From Armatimonadota bacterium (GTDB taxonomy: Bacteria; Armatimonadota; Fimbriimonadia; Fimbriimonadales; Fimbriimonadaceae), in assembly GCA_018268375.1 (NCBI GenBank), contig JAFDWS010000010.1:1-41103 (forward strand): a DNA stretch of 41,103 bases, in the 5' to 3' direction. Position numbers and translations under genes: made by a program. The notes under the pieces were generated by a model. That model made no database searches. It was not told the origin of the DNA and worked only from the letters and a program-made list of their open reading frames with translations. This document shows positions 32,593 to 39,251 of this stretch, in pieces; position 1 is the first letter of the stretch, and every line of letters starts with the position of its first letter.

Positions 32593-32944
32593 CGGACTTG
32601 TTCGTGCGCTCCGACTTCTCCACGCGAAGGCCTGTCAGGACGCCCATTTCCTTGATGGCCGAGACAGCCGCAGCGAACTGGCCGGCCTCCGTCGCTTTGC
32701 TACGTACGTCGTTGGCGTGCTCAATCAGCGTTTCGAGCGTGATTTCGGCCTTTGTCGCGACGCGCCGCTGGAGTTCCGCGATGCGTTGTTTGACCTTAAC
32801 GTCCCTTAACAGACGCGAGGCGGCGGCCCACGCAGATGAGCCTTCTGCCTCATAGCCAGCGGTCTTGTACGCCTCGGTGCTGGAGAAGCCCTTTGCGACT
32901 TCGATGGCGAAGCGCTCATGGCGCGGATTGAGAAGGACTGGCAT
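32495..32944 (-). CDS. terS: Terminase small subunit
   Basis: A 149-residue protein. The N-terminal NPRHERFAIEVAKGFSSTEA, then YKTAGYEAEGSSAWAAASRL and VKQRIAELQRR, is the helix-turn-helix DNA-recognition unit of phage small terminases; the rest is helical oligomerisation and a charged tail. It should recognise the pac site, which may lie within or near this gene. It starts six bases after the Arc-like gene. Confidence 0.88.
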   Translation of the reverse strand: MPVLLNPRHERFAIEVAKGFSSTEAYKTAGYEAEGSSAWAAASRLLRDVKVKQRIAELQRRVATKAEITLETLIEHANDVRSKATEAGQFAAAVSAIKEMGVLTGLRVEKSERTNKSDARTLTERELDAAIADALAREEAKAGIPPVTH

Positions 32945-32950
32945 CTCGTT

Positions 32951-33196
32951 TCACGAGGAACGTTTCAAGAACCTAGATCGCGCCAAGACTTGGCCGATTT
33001 GGCCAAGAAACCGCTCCTGGTCGAAGCTCAACAAAAGCCGCCTCTCAATTTCCTCGCTTAACGACCGCCCCGATTCCGACGCAGCTTGGACTAGCAACGC
33101 ATGGTCCTGAGGAGACAGTCGAGATGCTATCGAAATCTTCTCTGCCGCCGGCTTCCGCGCAAGTCGGTCCAGACGATCCGTGTTTGATATTGCCAT
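32951..33196 (-). CDS. Arc-like ribbon-helix-helix DNA-binding protein
   Basis: An 81-residue protein. KISIASRLSPQDHALLVQAA with SESGRSLSEEIERRLLLSF is the ribbon-helix-helix pattern of the Arc/MetJ group, in which a beta-strand reads the major groove. GGAG lies five bases before ATG 33196. It is the first late gene, following a leader full of repeated motifs, and a short palindrome CGCCT-AC-AGGCG (33203-33214) overlaps its ribosome binding site. Autoregulation or control of late transcription is plausible. Confidence 0.8.
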   Translation of the reverse strand: MAISNTDRLDRLARKPAAEKISIASRLSPQDHALLVQAASESGRSLSEEIERRLLLSFDQERFLGQIGQVLARSRFLKRSS

Positions 33197-33202
33197 TGTC
33201 TC

Positions 33203-33214
33203 CGCCTACAGGCG
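33203..33214. promoter_or_regulatory. Short palindrome over the Arc-like gene's ribosome binding site
   Basis: CGCCTACAGGCG is a palindrome with 5-bp arms and a 2-bp centre; its right end runs into the GGAG of the Arc-like gene on the minus strand. It could be an operator for that protein. It is short enough to occur by chance. Confidence 0.35.
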
Positions 33215-33459
33215 TAACGGATGGGATCGAGCGGCGCGGACTTAGTGTAGTCCTCACCGATAGGGGCCTCAGTGGCCGCTCGAAACTGAATTCGCTGAGG
33301 CTTCTTCGGGACACAGGCCCTCTGCCTCGAATTGTTTCCTGTGCTCCAACGAGCTTTCGAGCGGGCCGGGACATCGGGGCTCAAACCGCAGTTCTTTGTA
33401 GGGGGACTACTCACCCGGCGAGAACCTGAACTCGTGCCGCTCGAAACTGGATTTAGGCG

Positions 33460-33487
33460 TTTATAGCTGCCCCGTAGGGCGCAGCAA
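33460..33487 (-). promoter_or_regulatory. Predicted sigma-70-type promoter for late genes
   Basis: On the minus strand TTGCTG (33487-33482) and TATAAA (33465-33460) are separated by 16 nt, a good vegetative promoter. The spacer holds an imperfect hairpin (GCTGC...GCAGC, 33466-33485). Transcription would start near 33453 and enter the Arc-like and terminase genes. Confidence 0.55.
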
Positions 33488-33526
33488 ATCACTCTGCCTG
33501 AATCGTCGCTATTTCAGCACCGGATG

Positions 33527-34324
33527 TCAAGCGGCCCGCTCTGCCCTGATTGTGGATCGCACAGGCGCTCTCGCCACCCCGAAATGCTCGATCAGCATAT
33601 CAAGCCCATCGATCAGTGTCTTGCCTAGGAACTTCTTCATGCGCCATGTCACAGGGCCACGATCCAGCATGCAACCGAGTTCCGTGAGGCTATAGCCGTG
33701 GCCGGCGACCTTCTCCACGAGATCGTAATGCCGACGCAGAGACCTGCGGATTTCCACAAGTTCTTTCACGGCGGCAACCGTCGCATCGGGGATATCGCGA
33801 TAGCGGAAGCTCACGTCCACCTTGACCTTCCCGTAATCGATGGCGCGCGAGCCGCCGATCTCGGCACGTTCATATATCATGCGAAACCGCTCGGCCGCCG
33901 CGCGGCGCGCATCCGCGTGATCCTTTTCGCCAAGTCGGCCACGGGCATATAGCGTATCGATCGCACTGGCTTTGGCGTTTTTGACGACGGCGCGGGGCTG
34001 GTGAATGCCGCACTTGTCGGGATATGGGTCCGCGACCGTGCTCGGTACGATCTCCGGGCCATTACCCGCCGGCCGCGATTCAGCCTGCCGCTTCTGGCGG
34101 AAGCCGTCAGCCTTCGCCGTTGCCGCCACACGCTGGATACGAGCATTCGCCTCAGCCTCGCCATTGGCGTAAAGCTTATCGATCTCGCAATACATGGCGT
34201 CGCGCCGGGTCTCACGGCTATCGGCAAGCTTCGCGCGTTCCTGCGTCGAGAGGATTTGGCCGTCGCGCCGTTTGGTGGCCCACGGCATCCCCTCCTTACG
34301 GGGGCGTCCTCGGGTGGCGGTCAT
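33527..34324 (-). CDS. DUF6456-like protein, candidate late regulator
   Basis: A 265-residue protein. The N-terminal half is basic and disordered-looking (TRGRPRKEGMPWATKRRDG). The C-terminal half, ARRAAAERFRMIYERAEIGG with SRAIDYGKVKVDVS, VEIRRSLRRHYDLVEKVAGHG, YSLTELGCMLDRG and DGLDMLIEHFGV, resembles the DUF6456 helical domain, a likely DNA-binding unit (family name from memory). It is the last gene before the late leader, where phages often place their late activator, so I suspect it acts on the region 33197-33526. The start overlaps the upstream gene (ATGA). Confidence 0.7.
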   Translation of the reverse strand: MTATRGRPRKEGMPWATKRRDGQILSTQERAKLADSRETRRDAMYCEIDKLYANGEAEANARIQRVAATAKADGFRQKRQAESRPAGNGPEIVPSTVADPYPDKCGIHQPRAVVKNAKASAIDTLYARGRLGEKDHADARRAAAERFRMIYERAEIGGSRAIDYGKVKVDVSFRYRDIPDATVAAVKELVEIRRSLRRHYDLVEKVAGHGYSLTELGCMLDRGPVTWRMKKFLGKTLIDGLDMLIEHFGVARAPVRSTIRAERAA

Positions 34325-34593
34325 GGGTTGCGCCCTCGCGAAAACATCGCCAGCGGATCAGGCGGCAATTCCGACGCCATAAAGCCATAGGCCCATGACT
34401 GGGTGTAATCGCACCACGGGCATATCCAACCGCGTCGAGTGGCTACGAGCGCGCCTTTGTCACCGTTAAATTCGCGGTGCTCGCCGTCGCCGCGATTTGG
34501 ACACGTGAAAGGATGAAACCTGCGGGATGTCTGATAGCGGTTCATATTCTCTATCTGATCAGCCGTGGCTCGCGAAAGCTCGATCTCGCTCAT
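34321..34593 (-). CDS. Small zinc-finger-like protein
   Basis: A 90-residue protein with RRFHPFTCPNRGDGEHREF and later WICPWCDYTQSWAY: two Cys-containing loops that could hold one zinc. I know the same pattern (RFHPFTCGNR... CPxCxYTQDWA) from many proteobacterial phages, always without an assigned function. ATG 34593 overlaps the previous stop (ATGA); a longer frame from 34653 is unlikely. Confidence 0.78.
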   Translation of the reverse strand: MSEIELSRATADQIENMNRYQTSRRFHPFTCPNRGDGEHREFNGDKGALVATRRGWICPWCDYTQSWAYGFMASELPPDPLAMFSRGRNP

Positions 34594-34835
34594 TTCTCTT
34601 GCTCCGGGGGAGTGGGGAGAGCGGCGAACGGAAGCCAGTATTCCGGCTCCCAATCGTCGATAGGATCAGCGTCGAGAACCCAGCGGCCGTCAGTCTCGCG
34701 CGGGTCCCAGCCCATGTATTCCGCATATTCCTCAGGGCTGGCCCAATGCATTGCTTGGATGCCACGGTCGTTCAGATAAGCCCAAATGGACTGCCCATCC
34801 TTCGGCGCACTCGCAATATCCAGCCAATCGCTCAT
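34590..34835 (-). CDS. DUF551-family protein
   Basis: An 81-residue DUF551-type protein: SDWLDIASAPKDGQSIWAYL, then YMGWDPRETDGRWVLD and PEYWLPFAALPTPPE. The family is common in phages and its function is unknown. ATG 34835 overlaps the upstream stop (ATGA). A related module is built into the mosaic protein at 5386-6744. Confidence 0.8.
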   Translation of the reverse strand: MSDWLDIASAPKDGQSIWAYLNDRGIQAMHWASPEEYAEYMGWDPRETDGRWVLDADPIDDWEPEYWLPFAALPTPPEQEK

Positions 34836-35092
34836 GGCTGTTCCCTCTTTTTGATTTCGCCGCAGCGGGGGGAGGCTTCCGCCATGCCCACGAAACGTTC
34901 GCTGTGACGAACGAACCATTGAACCAAACGGCTACCCCATGCGACTTCTTGGATGAAGTCACCAATGGCCTGCGCTCCGGCCCCGACGACATAAATAGGG
35001 ATGACCGGCACAACGGCGATCCACGCGCACGCATAGAGTGCCCACGCCCGGCATCCACCGATCCATTTTCCTTTACGGGGACAGGGGGTCAT
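34832..35092 (-). CDS. Small membrane protein
   Basis: An 86-residue protein with a basic N-terminus (MTPCPRKGKWIGGC), a membrane segment at about 16-42 (WALYACAWIAVVPVIPIYVVGAG) and a cytoplasmic or periplasmic part with QEVAWGSRLVQWFVRHSERF. No family recognised. In this position in the early operon it could be a superinfection-exclusion or host-interaction protein; that is a guess. Confidence 0.65.
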   Translation of the reverse strand: MTPCPRKGKWIGGCRAWALYACAWIAVVPVIPIYVVGAGAQAIGDFIQEVAWGSRLVQWFVRHSERFVGMAEASPRCGEIKKREQP

Positions 35093-35098
35093 GGCTGT

Positions 35099-35317
35099 CT
35101 ACTCCCGAGTATTGATTTTCAGGATTTCGCCGTCTCGCTTCACGATATGAAGCGCCCCGTCGTCGTGAAGGTGGTCCCAAGCAACCACAGCTAGAGCCAT
35201 CGACCTTGCGATGATGCCCCCTGTCTCGCGGACGCCAAATACCCAAGCAAGCCGATTGAGTGTGACCCGGTTCTTATCCGTCAGGACAAGGTCAAAGCTT
35301 TCGCGACGCTTCCCCAT
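35099..35317 (-). CDS. Hypothetical early protein
   Basis: A 72-residue protein: MGKRRESFDLVLTDKNRVTL, then VFGVRETGGIIARSMALAVV. The strand-then-two-helix pattern would suit a ribbon-helix-helix-like fold, but the match is weak. ATG 35317 overlaps the previous stop (TGATG); GTG 35320 is possible. Confidence 0.65.
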   Translation of the reverse strand: MGKRRESFDLVLTDKNRVTLNRLAWVFGVRETGGIIARSMALAVVAWDHLHDDGALHIVKRDGEILKINTRE

Positions 35318-36075
35318 CACCCCACCTTCTCCTGTTTCTCGACGGGGCGGATACCGCAGGCGCGGAGAGCTTCGGCGGAAAGCCGCATCACAGGCGGTTT
35401 CGCGGCGATCCGCTCGAGTTCTTCCATGGCTCGGGCCTGCCGAACGGAGACAGGCTCCACGACTGCACCCGGCTTGCGCCCGACGCCGAACCCTCGTTCG
35501 CGCATGTTGTCGGCAAGGCGACCAATCGCGCCGGCAACCTTCTGGCGCATGGCGTCATCGTCGCCGGATTTCGCCGCTGCTAGGACTTGCCCGACAAGAA
35601 CGCGCTCGCCGTAGACCGGGGCGCGGGCCTCTCGAGCGCCCTCCACCAATTCGTCCGCGCTCGGGAAAAACGCAGCAGCATGCGAGCCGCGACGGCGCGC
35701 GCTGACGAGGCGGATGCCCTCGTCGATTGCCCACAACGGGAATTCGCGGAGCTCCTCGCTGTAAGCCTGCGTCGTGCCTGCCTCGTCCGGAACGCGCGTC
35801 GAAGGGAACCGCAAGGCCAGCTTCGCGACGCGCTGGATAATCTCGAGGTCGTCGGCCGGTCGAAGGGCAACGTCCAGTTCACGACGGCGCGCCTCAAGAC
35901 GTTCGCGTTCCTCGAGCGTCGGCGCGGCGTTTGGCCGGATGACGAGCGAGCCGTTCGAGCCGCGCTCGAGAGCGCCTTTCAGCCGCCGCTCGAGATTATC
36001 CAATCCCCTGTCGGGGACCAGCGAGGACGACGAGATTTGCAGGCTGCGGTTCTGGTACGTGATAATCGCGTTCAC
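35317..36075 (-). CDS. Replication accessory protein, possible helicase loader
   Basis: A protein of about 252 residues, helical and charged. The central YSEELREFPLWAIDEGIRLV with AAFFPSADELVEGAREARAP is a pattern (ExLxxxPxWAxxxxxxxW, then F-P-S-x-x-E-L) that I associate with phage helicase-loader-type proteins, and it follows the replisome organiser gene directly, like lambda O then P. The start is uncertain: GTG 36075 has GAGG seven bases upstream and overlaps the upstream gene by 80 nt; ATG 36144 and ATG 36183 lie further back. The family assignment is inference. Confidence 0.65.
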   Translation of the reverse strand: MNAIITYQNRSLQISSSSLVPDRGLDNLERRLKGALERGSNGSLVIRPNAAPTLEERERLEARRRELDVALRPADDLEIIQRVAKLALRFPSTRVPDEAGTTQAYSEELREFPLWAIDEGIRLVSARRRGSHAAAFFPSADELVEGAREARAPVYGERVLVGQVLAAAKSGDDDAMRQKVAGAIGRLADNMRERGFGVGRKPGAVVEPVSVRQARAMEELERIAAKPPVMRLSAEALRACGIRPVEKQEKVG

Positions 36076-37102
36076 GAAGGGCCTCGCTGGCGGCGCGGTT
36101 GATTTCGGCGAAGGTGGCGCGACGCGGCGGCCCGTCTCGAGCATTCGGAAGGCCGGCCGATGCCGCCGCGAGCCTATCGGCACGGAATTGCTGGATTTGC
36201 GGGATGAAATATTTCCAGCCGCGCGCTCGAGGATTTGGTTTCAGGCGAAGCGCCGGAAGAATATCGCCCTCGAGGTCCGCGCCGCTGTCGATCAGGCCGA
36301 GGATCGGGGCGAGGTTGCAGAGTTCCGGCGAGGGGTTGGCGGACTTCCCGCAGCCGGCGGCCTCGCGACATGCCGCTTCGATCCGATTGAGGTCGTCGCG
36401 CGTCCGCGCAATCGGGTCAGCATCTATCCTTTCCTCTCCCTTCCTTTCAGGACGGAGGACTCCGGAGTCTTCTGGAGCTTTCCTGAGAAAGAACTCGTGA
36501 CTCCCTGAATTTCCGCGTCCGCGATTGCAGGGCATGCACGAGAGGACCACGTTTTCCGGTGTACTCGAGCCGCCCGCGTGTTCCGGCTCAAGATGATCCA
36601 GCTCAAGACCGCTGAATGCGACCCAAAAGCTCGGCTTGCCTTTCGAGGTCCGAGGCCACCAAATCCGCCCGGGCGCTCCGCAATGGTAACAGGAGGCCTC
36701 GACTTCCCCGCCGGGTTGACAACGATATTTGATCGCTACCTTCCTACGAGTGTCCGCCGGAATCGCACACTTTTTGAAAGGCACGTCACGAAATTTCGAC
36801 GGAGACGGGTGAGAGATTTTCTGGTGGTCCAGAAACTTCACGACCCGGAGCACAGAGCGCCCGTCGCGACCGATACAACGCTCAAGCAACGAGGCGGCGC
36901 ATAACAGATCGATCAGCGCGTCCGCATCTATGTCGTCGGCCGGCAAAACTTGCATCTGAATACGAGCCGGCTCATCGACAATATAGCCGTCATCGTCGCA
37001 GAAATTCCAAATCCCCACGAACAAAAGCCGGGCCTCATAAGGGAGCATGACGATTTTCTCGTCAGTCCAAAATTCCGGCTTGATGGTGCGGATGCGTGCC
37101 AT
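35996..37102 (-). CDS. Replisome organiser with embedded HNH domain
   Basis: A 368-residue protein. Residues 1-105, ARIRTIKPEFWTDEKIVMLP then YEARLLFVGIWNFCDDDGYI, are the winged-helix start of phage replication initiators. At about 135-200 an HNH zinc-finger nuclease is inserted: CYHC (138-141), LELDHLEP with D169 and H170, N184, and CMPCNR (189-194). The C-terminal part is helical with a DIL.ALRLK segment like replisome DnaD-type tails. It should bind the phage origin and load replication proteins; the HNH unit could nick DNA or be a domesticated mobile domain. It has a 13-codon ORF upstream, coupled by TGATG. Confidence 0.8.
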   Translation of the reverse strand: MARIRTIKPEFWTDEKIVMLPYEARLLFVGIWNFCDDDGYIVDEPARIQMQVLPADDIDADALIDLLCAASLLERCIGRDGRSVLRVVKFLDHQKISHPSPSKFRDVPFKKCAIPADTRRKVAIKYRCQPGGEVEASCYHCGAPGRIWWPRTSKGKPSFWVAFSGLELDHLEPEHAGGSSTPENVVLSCMPCNRGRGNSGSHEFFLRKAPEDSGVLRPERKGEERIDADPIARTRDDLNRIEAACREAAGCGKSANPSPELCNLAPILGLIDSGADLEGDILPALRLKPNPRARGWKYFIPQIQQFRADRLAAASAGLPNARDGPPRRATFAEINRAASEALRERDYHVPEPQPANLVVLAGPRQGIG

Positions 37103-37143
37103 CAGTCCTCAGCGTCGATACTGTTTGATCCGCCAAACGTCAT
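37102..37143 (-). CDS. 13-codon minicistron before the replisome organiser
   Basis: ATG 37143 begins one base after the DnaA-like stop and encodes MTFGGSNSIDAED; its TGA overlaps the replisome organiser ATG (TGATG at 37104-37100). It bridges the only gap in this stretch exactly. It may couple translation of the two replication genes. Confidence 0.4.
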   Translation of the reverse strand: MTFGGSNSIDAED

Positions 37144-37144
37144 G

Positions 37145-37681
37145 TCACTTCCCCTCCCGTACCAATGCCATGAGAGAATGGGGGAGTTCGCCGGCGGCAA
37201 TCAGGCGATCGATCTTCCGACACGCATGCAGGATCGTCGTGTGATCGCGGTTGCCGAAAAGCCTCCCTATCGACGGAGTGGAAAGGGTCGTGTCTCGACG
37301 CACAAGCCAGATTGCGAAATGGCGCGGGATCGTGAACCTCACCGTTCGCCTATGGCTAATTATGTCATTGACTGGAACGCCAGAGGCGACCGCCACGGCG
37401 GCCTGGATTTCCCGCACCGTCCGCTTCGGACGCGCCTTGTTGTCGAAGGCGAGACGGTAGGCCCTTGTAAGCTCCTTCAGCCTCTCGTCCTCAGCGTCGC
37501 GCTTGTCCTGTGCAATCTTCTCGCGGAGCGCGCGGGCCGCCTCGGCGCGGACGGCTTCCGCCGCGAGCCGGGCCGCTTCTTCCTCGCGGCGTCTCAGGAC
37601 TTCAAACCTCGGGGGAATTGATTGCCGCGCGCGGATGGCCTTCATCCGTTCGTGCTGTTCCAGTTGCGCGGGGACGATCAT
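37145..37681 (-). CDS. DnaA domain IV-like protein
   Basis: A 178-residue protein. The first half is a charged coiled coil (about 25-80). Residues 88-178 match the DnaA C-terminal DNA-binding domain: VNDIISHRRTVRFTIPRHFA, SIGRLFGNRDHTTILHACRK. The latter is the DnaA signature helix that reads DnaA boxes. The AAA+ ATPase is absent. It may recruit or occupy DnaA boxes for phage replication, or interfere with the host initiator. It overlaps the VRR-NUC gene (ATGA) and precedes the replisome organiser. Confidence 0.85.
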   Translation of the reverse strand: MIVPAQLEQHERMKAIRARQSIPPRFEVLRRREEEAARLAAEAVRAEAARALREKIAQDKRDAEDERLKELTRAYRLAFDNKARPKRTVREIQAAVAVASGVPVNDIISHRRTVRFTIPRHFAIWLVRRDTTLSTPSIGRLFGNRDHTTILHACRKIDRLIAAGELPHSLMALVREGK

Positions 37682-38094
37682 GCTGCTTCCCTCGTGGCTA
37701 TCCCGAGCGCCTTCAACGTCAGGCGCACTTCATCAATCGAACTGACTTTTGCGCACGTGTGGCCAAGAGCGGCCATGCGCTTCCAAAGGTCTTCCTGAGC
37801 AGGGGATGGCCGGCCGCGAGGGGCTTTCAGTTCAAAGAACAAGCTCTTGCCAGCCGGCAGAACGCAGATGATATCCGGGAAACCGGCGACGACGCCCATC
37901 TTCTTGTTCCGCTTGCCGTCGATGATTCCGGCAAGACCGCCGCGATTGCCCTCGTTTTTAACATGCTGGACGAGGACATCGGACGGCAACACGGTCCGCA
38001 GATAGGTGACGACCGACGCCTGTATGCCGTCTTCGATGCGGCGACGAGGCTTGCGCCCACGATGCTGGAGAGGCTTAAAGACCGCGCCTTTCAC
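37678..38094 (-). CDS. VRR-NUC domain nuclease
   Basis: A 138-residue nuclease of the VRR-NUC (PD-(D/E)xK) family. Catalytic residues are E21 (RRIEDGIQ), D74 (AGFPDIICV), E88 and K90 (FFELKAP) and Q100 (SPAQEDLWKRM). The family cuts branched DNA, such as recombination or replication intermediates. GTG start overlaps the upstream stop (GTGA). The placement next to replication genes suits a junction resolvase role. Confidence 0.88.
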   Translation of the reverse strand: MKGAVFKPLQHRGRKPRRRIEDGIQASVVTYLRTVLPSDVLVQHVKNEGNRGGLAGIIDGKRNKKMGVVAGFPDIICVLPAGKSLFFELKAPRGRPSPAQEDLWKRMAALGHTCAKVSSIDEVRLTLKALGIATREAA

Positions 38095-38468
38095 TCGACG
38101 TCTCCAGCCATGGCGCGATCCACCGCGCCACGCGCCTGCTCAAGCGCTCCAATTTGAGCGCTATGGAAGTCCGCATCCTGAATGCGAAGGGCCGCTTCCA
38201 GCCTCTCAATCCGTTCGATAAGTCCACGATGTTCCTTCCTCGCCGCCACGAGCAGGCGCAGGTCCGCCAGTTCTTCGTCAGACACCGCATAGCGAGCGTC
38301 GCGGTAATAAACGTCGCGCGTCTTCGTCCACGACCAGCGCGGCCACACCGTCATGATGTTGCGAAGGCGATCCTTCACGCGGCCGGTGGGAGCCAGTTCG
38401 TGCAGCAATTCCGACGCTTCTGCGATGGCGCTCACTCTACGCGACTCCGACACTTTGTAGGACGACAT
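38091..38468 (-). CDS. Conserved hypothetical protein
   Basis: A 125-residue protein with a good ribosome binding site (GGAGCGGAAG upstream of ATG 38468). The first half has VWPRWSWTKTRDVYYRDARY, a pattern I know from small proteins in alphaproteobacterial phage replication regions. The second is a coiled coil (ELADLRLLVAARKEH, then RGLIERIERLEAAL). The stop overlaps the VRR-NUC gene. No function is known. Confidence 0.78.
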   Translation of the reverse strand: MSSYKVSESRRVSAIAEASELLHELAPTGRVKDRLRNIMTVWPRWSWTKTRDVYYRDARYAVSDEELADLRLLVAARKEHRGLIERIERLEAALRIQDADFHSAQIGALEQARGAVDRAMAGDVE

Positions 38469-38585
38469 GACTTCCGCTCCATGGGATTTTCAGTTCCATG
38501 GAAGACGACGCGCACGACACTTTTGAGCCTGTCGGGGTGGTAGCTGACCGGGCTTTGCAGGTGATCGACGCGAAACGACACTGGT

Positions 38586-38708
38586 TCAATCTCGGGTACG
38601 AAATGCGAAAGAAGCGCCGGGTCTTTCTTCCCCGTGGACCCGGCAACACGGCTCTAGACGCACTCGTGGAGGAGACAAGTGCGGTGGAAGATGAACTGTC
38701 GCGGACAT
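38586..38708 (-). CDS. Possible small coupled ORF
   Basis: ATG 38708 overlaps the upstream stop (TGATG), with GAGG about 11 bases before. It would encode a 40-residue peptide (MSATVHLPPHLSPPRVRLEP...). The region to 38469 has no other leftward gene with a good start. A 127-codon ORF also exists on the + strand (38498-38881), so the true coding state here is unclear. Confidence 0.3.
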   Translation of the reverse strand: MSATVHLPPHLSPPRVRLEPCCRVHGEERPGASFAFRTRD

Positions 38709-39001
38709 CACGCAGCAACCTCGCGTTCGCGCTCGGTGACGAGCGGTTGAGAGTTCAATGCGGAGGTGATGGAACGGGGGAGTTCGAGATAGCGAAGACC
38801 CTTCCGGCCAACCGCTATCGGCATTTTATTGCAGAGCGGGAGTTCAGCAAGATAGCAGTACGTTTCATCCTTCCACCCTGAGACGGTGTATACTGCACCT
38901 CGGGTAATATAGTGAGACACAGGAACGCCCATCGAAGATGGCGTCGATGTATCACCTACACAAACAACCTTCGTTCCCGGAGCGGTATGCGGACTAATCA
39001 C
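38708..39001 (-). CDS. Small hypothetical protein, probably beta-rich
   Basis: A 97-residue protein with GTG start at 39001 overlapping the upstream stop (GTGA) and GGGGA seven bases before. SPHTAPGTKVVCVGDTSTPS followed by YITRGAVYTVSGWKDETYCY is a strand-rich pattern that I have seen in small phage proteins (KGAVYTV... then a short strand). A longer frame to 39118 crosses two other coupled genes and is unlikely. Function unknown. Confidence 0.7.
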   Translation of the reverse strand: MISPHTAPGTKVVCVGDTSTPSSMGVPVSHYITRGAVYTVSGWKDETYCYLAELPLCNKMPIAVGRKGLRYLELPRSITSALNSQPLVTEREREVAA

Positions 39002-39093
39002 GACATCATCCCCTTCACCGCGAGACAGAGAAGAATTGCGCCTATGACGAAGCAGAGGCGGGCAAAGAGCCGGAATTGATGGGAGGGGGTCAT
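38998..39093 (-). CDS. 31-residue membrane peptide
   Basis: ATG 39093 overlaps the upstream stop (CGATGA) and GGAG lies eight bases before it. It encodes MTPSHQFRLFARLCFVIGAI followed by LLCLAVKGMMS, one short hydrophobic helix with a basic start. The stop overlaps the next GTG. The tight overlap at both ends is the main evidence that it is a gene. Confidence 0.55.
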   Translation of the reverse strand: MTPSHQFRLFARLCFVIGAILLCLAVKGMMS

Positions 39094-39251
39094 CGCATGC
39101 ACTCCGGCATGCGTCCACATTCGCAAATCCGCTCGCAAAGGACGGAATAGAAATCGTGATGGCTATGCGGAATCATAGATACCGGAAGCCAGCCAAGCGC
39201 GAGAGCATCGGCCATGCGAGAATGTACGATGTAGCGGAAGGTGCGGGTCAT
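39090..39251 (-). CDS. Small Cys-containing protein
   Basis: A 53-residue protein starting at the ATGA overlap with the methyltransferase stop (39251-39248). It reads MTRTFRYIVHSRMADALALG, then WLPVSMIPHSHHDFYSVLCE and a tail with ICECGRMPEC. It resembles a small phage family (R-Y-I-V-H-x-R... G-W... H-H-x-x-Y-S-V-L-x-E). Paired Cys and His could bind a metal. No function is known. Confidence 0.7.
   Translation of the reverse strand: MTRTFRYIVHSRMADALALGWLPVSMIPHSHHDFYSVLCERICECGRMPECMR

Larger units (their letters stand above)
33197..33526 (-). promoter_or_regulatory. Late leader / control region with four copies of GCCGCTCGA
   Basis: About 330 nt without a convincing gene. GCCGCTCGAAACTG occurs at 33275-33288 and 33436-33449; inverted relatives are TCGAGCGGC at 33227-33235 and TTTCGAGCGG at 33355-33364. 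A promoter-like pair lies at 33460-33487 on the minus strand, and the motif at 33436-33449 falls just after its likely start site. This is the natural control point between early and late leftward genes. Confidence 0.65.

Noticed and set aside
33124..33429. 101-codon + strand ORF in the late leader
   Set aside because: It overlaps the Arc-like gene antisense, has no ribosome binding site, and its frame reads through repeated control motifs.
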